Source: DATLNF01 sp046590575 (GTDB taxonomy: Bacteria > Actinomycetota > Actinomycetes > BP-191). Taken from it: DNA of 23,332 nt. Below are positions 14,352-20,941 of the stretch, one piece after another. The notes beneath the pieces are model-generated. The model had not been told where the DNA came from. It worked only from the letters and a program-made list of their open reading frames with translations, and ran no database searches. How positions within the stretch are numbered: the first letter of the stretch is position 1; each line of letters opens with the position of its first letter. Made by a program: the position numbers and the translations under genes. The DNA is taken from the NCBI GenBank assembly GCA_046590575.1, contig JBKJUS010000089.1:1-23332 (forward strand), given 5' to 3'.

Positions 14352-15320
14352 GTGGACGATGAACCGGTGGCAACCGTGCTCGCCCATGAGTCGTGGTTCG
14401 TCGAGAACCCGCGACGCTTCCCCGTGGAGTACGACCGCATCGGGGGCCTACCCACACTGACGGCTCTGGCGCTCGCGTTCCTCGCCTGCCTGGTGTTCTG
14501 GTACGTCGACCGCAGGTGGGGCGAGCCACGGCTGCACCGCCTCGACCTGCTTGTGCGCCTGCGCCCCTGGCTCCCCCGGATCCTCGGTCTCCACGCCGGC
14601 TTTGCCCTGCTCGGCACCGCACTCGACGGGGGTTACCTCGCACCCTCCATGCGGCTGACTCAGGGCCGCGCCGGAGCGGTGCTTGTCGTCGTCGAGGTCG
14701 TCACCGCCGCGATGCTTGTCACGGGCTTCCGCCGACCGGCGGCCGCTGCGCTCCTCGTCGCAGCTGGCGTGCTCGGCATGCCTTTCTACGGCGTACTCCC
14801 GATCCTGGAGCGCGCAGACCTCCTCGGCGCGGCTGTCTACCTGGCATTTGCGCGCGGCCGCGGGTCGACGCCGGAGGAGCGCGCAGAGGTCAACCCGGCG
14901 GCGGCGACGGCAATGCGGGTGCTGACCGGTGTGGCCTTGATCCTGCTCGCATTCACCGAGAAGCTGCTCAACCCAGGGCTGGCCCGGGCCTTCCTCGACC
15001 TGGAGCCATCGTTCGACATCTACGCACAGCTCGGTGTCTTCACCACTGACCAGTTCATCTGGACCGCAGCGGCGATCGAGTTGACCCTCGGCGCGCTGCT
15101 CGTCGTCGGCCGGCTGCCGCGGCTCACCGTCGTACTCGTCGGCATTCCCTTCAACGCAACCCTGCCGCTGCTCGGGGTGCGGGAGCTCATCGGCCACTTG
15201 CCGGTGTACGGCGTGCTGTTGGTCGTGCTCATCGAAGCCCAGACCAAGCGCTACCGGGCAGACCGCAAAACGCCCGGACCCGAGCCCTCCGCTACGCTCT
15301 CTGGCGGAGGATTCGCCTAG
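14352..15320 (+). CDS. Polytopic membrane protein, DoxX-like
   Basis: A 322-aa integral membrane protein with about eight hydrophobic segments (for example around 35-51, 76-91, 107-125, 130-150, 188-208, 235-253, 257-275 and 282-298). The overall pattern, including MRVLTGVALILLAFTEKLLNPG and a following segment with IELTLGALLVVGR, resembles DoxX/MauE-like membrane proteins; the exact family is uncertain and no activity can be stated. Small conserved-looking charged residues lie in loops (FVENPRRFPVEYDR). GTG 14352 is the most upstream plausible start; GTG 14367 with AGCAGGTGG upstream is an alternative. The last five codons, including the TAG stop, lie within tRNA-Ser(GGA), a 15-nt overlap. 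Confidence 0.75.
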   Translation: MDDEPVATVLAHESWFVENPRRFPVEYDRIGGLPTLTALALAFLACLVFWYVDRRWGEPRLHRLDLLVRLRPWLPRILGLHAGFALLGTALDGGYLAPSMRLTQGRAGAVLVVVEVVTAAMLVTGFRRPAAAALLVAAGVLGMPFYGVLPILERADLLGAAVYLAFARGRGSTPEERAEVNPAAATAMRVLTGVALILLAFTEKLLNPGLARAFLDLEPSFDIYAQLGVFTTDQFIWTAAAIELTLGALLVVGRLPRLTVVLVGIPFNATLPLLGVRELIGHLPVYGVLLVVLIEAQTKRYRADRKTPGPEPSATLSGGGFA

Positions 15321-15394
15321 TTGGCCTATGGCGCACGCTTGGAAAGCGTGTTGGGGGTAACCCCTCGCGAGTTCGAATCTCGCATCCTCCGCCA
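15306..15394 (+). tRNA. tRNA-Ser(GGA)
   Basis: The acceptor stem GGAGGAT (15306-15312) pairs with ATCCTCC (15384-15390). The anticodon stem CACGC/GCGTG encloses TTGGAAA, giving anticodon GGA. A long variable arm, GGGGGTAACCCC, is typical of serine tRNAs. Discriminator G at 15391; CCA encoded. The 5' fifteen bases are also the 3' end of the preceding membrane protein gene. TACGCT at 15293-15298, inside that gene, is a possible -10. Confidence 0.95.
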
Positions 15395-15417
15395 GAGAAC
15401 GTTCTGCACAGAGAAGG

Positions 15418-15441
15418 CTTGATCACATCACCCAGATCAAG
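15418..15441. terminator. Possible hairpin after tRNA-Ser(GGA)
   Basis: CTTGATC (15418-15424) and GATCAAG (15435-15441) form a perfect 7-bp stem with a 10-nt loop, 24 nt after the tRNA and before the convergent acetyltransferase gene. A smaller palindrome AGAACGTTCT lies at 15396-15405. The rest of the 132-bp gap to 15526 shows no gene. Confidence 0.4.
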
Positions 15442-15526
15442 TTCGGCGTGCAACTGCGTCCGCAGCACACGACGGTAGACGACCTCGCGCGGCATGGCTT
15501 CGGACGCGCTCGGCTCGGCTCGAAGG

Positions 15527-16372
15527 TCACGTCACGCTCAGGGCGTAGTAGTCCTCGGTCGTCCCTTCGGCGAACCCGATCGACGTGTATAGACCGAGAG
15601 CGCGGGCGTTCTGCACCGCCACCTCGAGGCGGATCTGACGAGCTCCTTCCTCGCGGAGCTGCAGACACACTCGCCGCAGGACGTCGCGACCAATGCCTTT
15701 GCCCTGCCAGGCGGGATCAACGGCGAAGCCGTACACGGCACCGGAGTCGTCGCCGCGCTCGAGTCGCACGGTGCCTACTGCCCGGCCGGCGAGGGTGACG
15801 ACCAGCGTGCGGGATGTCTCGGTCTGCAGCCGCTCCAGCAAGTCCGACGGCGCCGAGCCGAAGGCTGCACCGAGCAGCTCCCTGATCACATCGACATCCG
15901 CGACTGTCGCTGGTCGCAGCGTGAGCTCCGGGTTCGCCGGACTGTCCGCCGGGTCGCCGACAAGGACGAGCGCATGTTCGGAGTGTTCGAGCACCGCCCC
16001 CCGGTGCAGTGCGAAGCACCGGCCTGCATCCGACACGCCGGGCGTGACCAGCAGCGCCTGGCTGTACCCGCGTTCGCGGCACAGGGGCAGCGCCGCGTCC
16101 AGCAGAGCAGTCGCGATACCGCGGCGTCGCCCGGCTGGATCGACCATGCCGGCCAGCTCGACGGTCGGCGGCCCGAAGGCGTAGATCCCGACGAACCCGA
16201 GCAGCCGATCCTCTTCCCACCACAGGACGTCTTCGACGTCGCGGCCGGTGCGAGCCTTCAGCACGCTCCACTCCAGCTTCAGGCGCCCCCCGTCAACGGC
16301 GAGCGTGCGCCGCTCCAGCTCTGCCAGCGCGCCAAGAACGGTCTCTGACAGGCCGCGCGCGAATTGGATCAC
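15527..16372 (-). CDS. Tandem-domain GNAT N-acetyltransferase
   Basis: A 281-aa protein with two GNAT domains. The N-terminal one (about 1-140) has the acetyl-CoA-binding segment VDPAGRRRGIATALL; the C-terminal one (about 148-281) has VDPAWQGKGIGRDVL and ends NARALGLYTSIGFAEGTTEDYYAL, the classic GNAT tail. Both have the R/Q-x-x-G-x-G/A signature, although the first has RRRGIA rather than the fuller motif. The architecture is like the tandem GNATs such as MshD (mycothiol synthase), but I do not see enough to call it that; the substrate is unknown. The start is GTG with a weak ribosome site, so it may be misplaced. It converges on tRNA-Ser(GGA) and lies upstream of no obvious partner. Confidence 0.85.
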   Translation of the reverse strand: MIQFARGLSETVLGALAELERRTLAVDGGRLKLEWSVLKARTGRDVEDVLWWEEDRLLGFVGIYAFGPPTVELAGMVDPAGRRRGIATALLDAALPLCRERGYSQALLVTPGVSDAGRCFALHRGAVLEHSEHALVLVGDPADSPANPELTLRPATVADVDVIRELLGAAFGSAPSDLLERLQTETSRTLVVTLAGRAVGTVRLERGDDSGAVYGFAVDPAWQGKGIGRDVLRRVCLQLREEGARQIRLEVAVQNARALGLYTSIGFAEGTTEDYYALSVT

Positions 16373-16441
16373 GGGTCAAACCAAAGCACGCCCGTCAACC
16401 GAAACGAAGCGCCAGGGGCCTGCGCGTGTGGTCGAAAGTGC

Positions 16442-16531
16442 TGGCGGTGGAGGTGGGATTTGAACCCACGGAGAGGTTGCCCCCTCACACGCTTTCGAGG
16501 CGTGCGCGCTCGGCCACTACGCGACTCCACC
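16442..16531 (-). tRNA. tRNA-Ser(CGA)
   Basis: On the minus strand the acceptor GGTGGAG (from 16531) pairs with CTCCACC, followed by discriminator G (16445) and an encoded CCA (16442-16444). The anticodon stem CACGC/GCGTG encloses CTCGAAA, giving anticodon CGA for UCG. A long variable arm is present. It starts 10 nt after the tadA stop codon. Confidence 0.95.
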
Positions 16532-16538
16532 GTCGCGC

Positions 16539-16544
16539 AGCCTA
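16539..16544 (-). promoter_or_regulatory. Putative -10 of tRNA-Ser(CGA) inside the tadA stop
   Basis: TAGGCT on the minus strand lies 7 nt before the tRNA 5' end, the expected -10 position. Its first three bases are the TAG stop codon of tadA. A possible weak -35 (TTCGCG, 17-bp spacing) lies within the last tadA codons. Alternatively the tRNA is simply processed from the tadA transcript. Confidence 0.4.
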
Positions 16545-17021
16545 GCCGCAACCCCGCTGGGCGCGAAAAAACTTCCGCAGGAGCTCCGCGCACTCGTCGG
16601 GCAACACACCCGAGGTCACCGCCGGCCGGTGGTTGAGCCGGGGGTCGCGGACGACGTCCCACAGGCTGCCGACCGCACCAGCCTTCGGGTCCGTCGCCCC
16701 GTAGACGAGCCGGTCGACCCGGGCAAGCACCAACGCCCCGGCACACATGGTGCATGGCTCAAGAGTCACGACGAGCGTGCAGCCGGCGAGTCGCCAGGAG
16801 CCGAGAGCGGCCGACGCACGACGCAAGGCCAGCATCTCCGCATGTGCGGAGGGATCCTGCAGAAGCTCCCGCTCGTTGTGCGCCCGCGCCACCACGTCGC
16901 CGCGGGCGTCCACCACGACTGCGCCCACCGGTACGTCGGCGTGGTCGAGCGCAGCGCGTGCCTCCTCCAAGGCGAGGCACATCATCAGGTCGTCGGTCGC
17001 GCCTGACGGCCCGAAGGTCAC
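16542..17021 (-). CDS. tadA: tRNA-specific adenosine deaminase
   Basis: Deaminates A34 to inosine in tRNA-Arg(ACG). The zinc-deaminase motifs are intact: HAE (His60, proton-shuttling Glu62) in DPSAHAEMLALR and PCxxC (Cys90, Cys93) in TLEPCTMCAGALV. The tail RLVYGATDPKAGAVGSLWDVVRDPRLNHRPAV is diagnostic for TadA rather than cytidine deaminases. Length is 159 aa. The GTG start overlaps the stop of the upstream gene as GTGA, indicating translational coupling; an alternative start is Met13. The upstream gene encodes a TadA-associated protein, a known actinobacterial pairing, and tRNA-Ser(CGA) follows directly. Confidence 0.95.
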   Translation of the reverse strand: MTFGPSGATDDLMMCLALEEARAALDHADVPVGAVVVDARGDVVARAHNERELLQDPSAHAEMLALRRASAALGSWRLAGCTLVVTLEPCTMCAGALVLARVDRLVYGATDPKAGAVGSLWDVVRDPRLNHRPAVTSGVLPDECAELLRKFFRAQRGCG

Positions 17022-17503
17022 GTACCGCGGACCTCTTCGAGGATGTCGACGCAGCCAGCCCTCTCACAGATCGCGGTCATGATGTCTGCGGGAAGGTAAC
17101 CCTCCTCGGCGCAGAGCTCGAGCAGGGTGTGCGAGCTGATGCCAAAGCTCGCCACGATCTCAGCATCACCCACCGCCTCCGGCTCCGGCTTGATGCTCTC
17201 TTCCTCGTCCTCTTCCTCGTCCACCGCCTCCGGCGCAGCGATGTCCTGCATGATCAGCTCGGCGAGGATCGACGTACCCACAGCGCGGTCATCCGAGATG
17301 AAGGTACGGGGATCGGCGTCACCATCAACCCGGACGATCGCGAGGTACTCCTCGTTCTCCTCCAGGAAGAGCAGCGCCGTGCCGTCTCCGGTGTCGCGCA
17401 TCTCGTCGGCCAGGGCATCGAGGTCATCAACACCGGTCATGTCGAGCTCACGGCCCACCCAGCCAGCAGGTGTTTGGGCGAGCACGGCGGCAAAGTACGG
17501 CAC
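17018..17503 (-). CDS. TadA-associated protein (upstream coupled copy)
   Basis: A 161-aa acidic protein of the actinobacterial family found beside tadA and annotated as tRNA adenosine deaminase-associated. It begins MPYFAAVLAQTPAGWVGREL. The middle has ALLFLEENEEYLAIVRVDGD, an acidic stretch EEEDEEE at about 95-101 and a C-terminal part GDAEIVASFGISSHTLLELC...ADIMTAICERAG. No catalytic motif, signal peptide or membrane segment is seen. The GTG start has GGAG 8 nt upstream and the stop overlaps the tadA start by 4 nt, so the products are probably made together and may form a complex; that is inference. It aligns loosely with the next gene upstream (17590-18063), a likely paralogue. Confidence 0.82.
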   Translation of the reverse strand: MPYFAAVLAQTPAGWVGRELDMTGVDDLDALADEMRDTGDGTALLFLEENEEYLAIVRVDGDADPRTFISDDRAVGTSILAELIMQDIAAPEAVDEEEDEEESIKPEPEAVGDAEIVASFGISSHTLLELCAEEGYLPADIMTAICERAGCVDILEEVRGT

Positions 17504-17589
17504 GGCAATCTCCGGCTCGTTGCGGTGGGTGGCTGGTGCGATCGTAAGGACTGGAGTGAGTCCGAGACAAGCCTGTCATCAGCCCGGTC

Positions 17590-18063
17590 TTAGTGGACCG
17601 CCGCGTCAACGACCCGCTCATAGCTGTCGGCGAATCCCAACCTTCGGGCGATCAGCAGCAGCGTCTCGTCGGCGAAGGCATCGAGGTCGCTCAGCAGCAT
17701 GCCGAGTTCCATCTCATCGAGGCCGAGGTCGCCGAAGATCGAAAGGTCGCCCACCGGCCAGACCTCGTCGAGATCGTCGTCGCCAGGACGTTCGACCTCC
17801 AGCCAGTCGCACACCTGCGCGGCCAAGTCCCAGGCGACGGCTGCCGTGACATCGCTGAGCAGCAGACGCACCTGGCCGGCCACAACGCGTACGGCGACGA
17901 AGAACTCGTCAGCGATGTTGACCAGGCCGATCACACCGCCCTCTCCCGGCTGCTGCCGAAGGGCGGCCACGAGCGACGAGAGGTCCTCCGCCAGGATCTC
18001 GGGAAGCAGCGAAGCGCCCCATTGGCCTTCCTCGCGCGCTACGACCACCGCGAAGTCGGACAC
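17590..18063 (-). CDS. TadA-associated protein (second, diverged copy)
   Basis: A 157-aa acidic protein. SDFAVVVAREEGQWGASLLPEIL, DEFFVAVRVVAGQVRLLLSDVTAA and GDLSIFGDLGLDEMELGMLLSDLD...ADETLLLIARRLGF closely match the actinobacterial tRNA adenosine deaminase-associated family. The shape parallels the adjacent 161-aa protein (a viewing-strand block followed by a GD-x-x-I-x-x-x-x-G helical end), so the two look like diverged tandem duplicates. The frame opens at 18189, but GTG 18063 has GGAGG 8 nt upstream and begins the conserved part. An 86-nt gap separates it from the next gene; co-transcription toward tadA is likely. Function unknown beyond the association. Confidence 0.82.
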   Translation of the reverse strand: MSDFAVVVAREEGQWGASLLPEILAEDLSSLVAALRQQPGEGGVIGLVNIADEFFVAVRVVAGQVRLLLSDVTAAVAWDLAAQVCDWLEVERPGDDDLDEVWPVGDLSIFGDLGLDEMELGMLLSDLDAFADETLLLIARRLGFADSYERVVDAAVH

Positions 18064-18165
18064 CGCGCACACCTCCGCTCCGAACGTGCTCCCAGCGGCG
18101 ATCGTGGCAGATCGGAGCGCGGCGTGCAGCCGTGTCCTTTCCGCTACGTCTGACCTCCGCCTGTC

Positions 18166-18186
18166 TGGGTAGGCAGTTTCTACCCA
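18166..18186. promoter_or_regulatory. 7-bp inverted repeat in a divergent intergenic region
   Basis: TGGGTAG (18166-18172) and CTACCCA (18180-18186) form a perfect inverted repeat with a 7-nt loop, 26 nt before the ATG at 18213 and just upstream of its ribosome site. It could be an operator or a leader hairpin. The rest of the 149-bp region between the divergent genes shows no confident promoter. Confidence 0.4.
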
Positions 18187-18212
18187 CAACTGCTCGAGGA
18201 AGGATTCTCCTC

Positions 18213-18764
18213 ATGGCGAAGAACACACTCGCCCGCACACTCCACGACGTTGGCCTCGCCGCTTGGTTCGGCGGTTCACTTATGGGCGCCGTCGGCGTCA
18301 ACGGTGCTGCCTCCGACGTCGACGACCCGCGCCAGCGCGCCCGGGTCGCCAACGCTGGCTGGGGCCGATGGACACCTGTCAACGCTGCGGCCATCGGCGC
18401 CCACCTCCTCGGCGGGCTCCAGCTCGTCCGAGCGAATAAGGGCCGCATCGCTGGGCAGACCGGCGTCAAGGGCGCGACCACGCTCAAGACCGCGCTCACC
18501 GCTGCAGCGCTCGGCGCGACGGCGTACTCGCGCGTCCTGGGCGAGAAGGTCATGAGGGCTGGCGATGTGCCGGTCGCCGGTGGCACCGACCCGCTGCCCT
18601 CCACCCCGATCGAGGTAGCGCAGGCGCAGAAGCAGCTGAGCTTCCTGCAGTGGGGCATCCCTGCCCTCACCGGCTCGATGCTGATGATGAACGCCAAAAT
18701 GGGCGAGCAGCAGCGGCCCAGCGAGGTCGCCAAGGGTCTCGGCCGCAAGCTCACCAAGCAGTAG
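18213..18764 (+). CDS. Conserved small membrane protein, function unknown
   Basis: A 183-aa protein with three to four hydrophobic segments: LAAWFGGSLMGAVGVNGAA (15-33), VNAAAIGAHLLGGLQLV (56-72), LKTALTAAALGATAYSRVLG (91-110) and LQWGIPALTGSMLMMN (145-160). Both ends are polar, and the C-terminus is basic (KGLGRKLTKQ). The opening MAKNTLARTLHDVGLAAWFGGSLMGAVG recalls hypothetical proteins seen in other actinobacteria, but no named family is recognised. The ATG at 18213 has AGGAAGGA 8 nt upstream; the frame extends 27 codons further without support. It converges on the thioredoxin-reductase-like gene with a strong hairpin between them. Confidence 0.85.
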   Translation: MAKNTLARTLHDVGLAAWFGGSLMGAVGVNGAASDVDDPRQRARVANAGWGRWTPVNAAAIGAHLLGGLQLVRANKGRIAGQTGVKGATTLKTALTAAALGATAYSRVLGEKVMRAGDVPVAGGTDPLPSTPIEVAQAQKQLSFLQWGIPALTGSMLMMNAKMGEQQRPSEVAKGLGRKLTKQ

Positions 18765-18777
18765 GCCCTACTCGGCT

Positions 18778-18814
18778 GAGGCCGAGCTCACCTTCACGTG
18801 GCGAGCTCGGCCTC
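18778..18814. terminator. Perfect 12-bp hairpin at convergent gene ends
   Basis: GAGGCCGAGCTC (18778-18789) and GAGCTCGGCCTC (18803-18814) are exact inverted repeats around a 13-nt loop. The stop of the minus-strand flavoprotein gene (18794-18796) lies in the loop, and one arm encodes its last residues (EAEL). A third complementary segment CTCGGC (18771-18776) can pair alternatively with GCCGAG at 18781-18786. It should terminate transcription from both sides. Confidence 0.75.
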
Positions 18815-19756
18815 GATGCTGGGGGCCGGTCGCGGAGAACCCGGCGCACCCCGCTCACCTCGGAGGGAAAGGGCGCATGACACGCCGGCCACAGCCCCTT
18901 CCGCCGCGGCTACCTGCACGAGATGCATGCCGGGGGTGAGGTCGCCTGCGGCGTACACCCCGTTGATCGACGTCTCGCACTCGTCATCCACGATGACGTA
19001 GCCCTCGTCGTCGGTCTCACATCCGACCTGCCTCGCCAGGTCTGCGCGAGCGGTCACCCCGATCGAGAAAAATGCGATGTCCGTGGGCACGATCTTGCCC
19101 GTGCGCAGCCGGACGCCGGTGAGCGCACCCCTCTTCCCTTCGAAACACTCAGCAGCGGCTTCGATGATCGGAATGCCGACCCGCCCCAGGGCCGCCCGGA
19201 CCTGTTCGTCACCATCGAAGCGGCGGCCGTCGGTGATGATCGTCACTGAACGGGCCCACTCGAACAGGTGCAATGAAAAATCAGCGAGCCCGTCGTCCCA
19301 GCCGATGGTGACGACGTCGCGACCCTGTGACTCGTATCCGTCGCAGCTCGGGCAGGTGAAGACCGACGCGCCGTAGTGCACGTCGAAGCCCGCAATGTCT
19401 GGGGGAGTGTCCGCCGCGCCCGTTGCCAAGACCAGCCGCAGGCTCGTCACGACGGTGTCGCCCGTCTGAACCTCGAAGTGACCACCGACGCGGCGCACCC
19501 CGTCCACCCGGCTCTGGCGGATCTCTGCCTCCGGGTATGCCCGAAGATCACCTCGAGCCCGCTCGATCACCTCCGTCGGCGACGCCCCGTCCATCGCGAG
19601 GTAGCCATGGGTGCGCTCCACCGCGCGGTTGCGGTGAGTGCCGTCCTCGAGGAGGAGCGTGCGCCGTCGGTACCTCGCCAGCCACAGCGCGGCGGCGTAG
19701 CCAGCTGGACCACCACCGATGACCACAGCGTCGTACGTCGGCGTGGGCTCCATCAC
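18794..19756 (-). CDS. Thioredoxin-reductase-like FAD-dependent oxidoreductase
   Basis: A flavoprotein of the thioredoxin-reductase fold, 320 aa. The FAD-binding motif GGGPAG (14-19) is intact, the redox-active pair is CPSCDG (Cys134, Cys137) and the second FAD motif is NGVYAAGDLTPGM near residue 265. At the place of the NADPH-binding GxGxxA/GGGDSA motif it has TIGWDDGLADFSLHL, which lacks the glycine pattern, so NADPH may be bound differently or not at all. No thioredoxin gene is adjacent. GTG 19756 immediately precedes ATG 19753; TAGGAT ends 7 nt before the GTG, suggesting a leaderless mRNA. It resembles the disulfide-reductase-like proteins of unknown partner in other actinobacteria more than canonical TrxB. 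Confidence 0.85.
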   Translation of the reverse strand: MMEPTPTYDAVVIGGGPAGYAAALWLARYRRRTLLLEDGTHRNRAVERTHGYLAMDGASPTEVIERARGDLRAYPEAEIRQSRVDGVRRVGGHFEVQTGDTVVTSLRLVLATGAADTPPDIAGFDVHYGASVFTCPSCDGYESQGRDVVTIGWDDGLADFSLHLFEWARSVTIITDGRRFDGDEQVRAALGRVGIPIIEAAAECFEGKRGALTGVRLRTGKIVPTDIAFFSIGVTARADLARQVGCETDDEGYVIVDDECETSINGVYAAGDLTPGMHLVQVAAAEGAVAGVSCALSLRGERGAPGSPRPAPSIEAELAT

Positions 19757-19763
19757 CCCACCG

Positions 19764-19769
19764 ATCCTA
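19764..19769 (-). promoter_or_regulatory. Putative -10 for the flavoprotein gene
   Basis: TAGGAT on the minus strand followed by 7 nt and the GTG start, so transcription would begin at or next to the start codon. No clear -35 was seen. The remaining divergent gap to 19894 shows no clear promoter for the ABC genes. Confidence 0.4.
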
Positions 19770-19894
19770 CAAAGCGCGCCGTCGGGCGGCGGGCGTTGTC
19801 AGATGGCCGACTGGCGCGGTGTCATGCACTTGTCGGTCCGGCGCCTCTGCACGCGCCACGCTCGATGATCAAGGAAGTCTGGGAGAGGACTGCG

Positions 19895-20941
19895 ATGTGG
19901 CTTGCCACCCTGCGCGACCTGCAGTGGCGCATGCGTCGATTTGCGATCGCGGTGATAGGCACGGCCCTCGTCTTCGCCATGACATTGATCCTGGCCGGTC
20001 TGAGCGACAGTTTTCGGGCTGAGGCCGGCCGCACCGTCCAGGGACTCGGCGCCGACGCGTGGGTCATGCGCGAGGGCGTGTACGGACCGTTCACCACCGT
20101 GGCGGCCATGCCGGCCTCGACTGCCGAGCAGGTGGCGAAGATGCCCGGCGTCCGGCGAGCCGATCCACTGCTGATCCTGCACCAGACTGTGGTCGTGCCA
20201 GAGGTGACCGACGTCAACCTCATCGGTTACCGAACGGGCGGCCTCGGCGCGCCAACCCGCGTGGCTGGTCGGCTACCCGAGAAGGCTGGCGAGGCGGTCG
20301 TCGACCGCTCGCTGAGGTTGCAGATCGGTGCGTCGTTCGACCTGGCCGGGCAGTCCTTCACCGTTGTCGGGCGGACCAGCGGTCGGACGATCAACGCCGG
20401 TCAACCACTGATCTTTGTGCCAATTGAGGATGCACAGCGAGCCATGCTCTCCGGCGCCCAGATCGCCACCGCCGTCATCACGGAGGGCGTGCCTACCACC
20501 CTCCCCCCAGGCCTCATCGCGAGGTCCCCGGCCCAGACTGAGACTGACCTCCTGAGACCCCTTGCCAACGCGATCCGGTCGCTCGACCTGACCCAGCTGT
20601 TGCTGTGGCTGGTCGCCGCCCTCATCATCGGATCAGTGGTCTACCTCTCCGCGCTCGAGCGGCTGCGGGACTTCGCGGTCTTCAAGGCGACCGGGTGGTC
20701 GTCCACCGGATTGCTTGGCGGACTTGCCCTCCAAGCAGTCGTCTTGTCCGTCGGCGCGGCGCTGCTGGCCATTGGTGTCTCTCAGCTGCTCACCCCCATT
20801 TTCCCTCTGACGATCGAGATCCCGATGCGCGCGATGCTCGTCCTGCCGGTGATCGCGCTCGGCGTGGGTCTCCTCGCCAGTCTGGCCGGGTTGCGGCGCG
20901 CCATGAGCGTCGAGCCGGCGCTCGCCTTCGGTGGGCCGTGA
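19895..20941 (+). CDS. FtsX/MacB-type ABC transporter permease
   Basis: A 348-aa permease with four membrane segments: about 16-36, then an extracytoplasmic domain (37-230) of MacB/FtsX type (LGADAWVMREGVYGPF, VPEVTDVNLIGYRTGGLG), and three C-terminal segments (235-254, 275-298, 313-333) forming the FtsX domain. LERLRDFAVFKATGWSSTGLLGG is the typical cytoplasmic coupling region. Length and pairing match Rv0072 and Rv2563 (each about 349 aa) in M. tuberculosis, which are annotated as glutamine permeases, probably wrongly. The chosen ATG has GAGAGG 5-6 nt upstream; ATG 19865 is a less likely start, and a long upstream extension of the frame has no support. It overlaps the ATPase gene by one base (TGATG). 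The substrate is unknown; export or mechanotransmission is more likely than amino acid uptake. Confidence 0.9.
   Translation: MWLATLRDLQWRMRRFAIAVIGTALVFAMTLILAGLSDSFRAEAGRTVQGLGADAWVMREGVYGPFTTVAAMPASTAEQVAKMPGVRRADPLLILHQTVVVPEVTDVNLIGYRTGGLGAPTRVAGRLPEKAGEAVVDRSLRLQIGASFDLAGQSFTVVGRTSGRTINAGQPLIFVPIEDAQRAMLSGAQIATAVITEGVPTTLPPGLIARSPAQTETDLLRPLANAIRSLDLTQLLLWLVAALIIGSVVYLSALERLRDFAVFKATGWSSTGLLGGLALQAVVLSVGAALLAIGVSQLLTPIFPLTIEIPMRAMLVLPVIALGVGLLASLAGLRRAMSVEPALAFGGP

Noticed and set aside
19376..19894. N-terminal extension of the ABC permease frame
   Set aside because: Lies antisense to the flavoprotein gene and lacks homology; a good ribosome site precedes ATG 19895.
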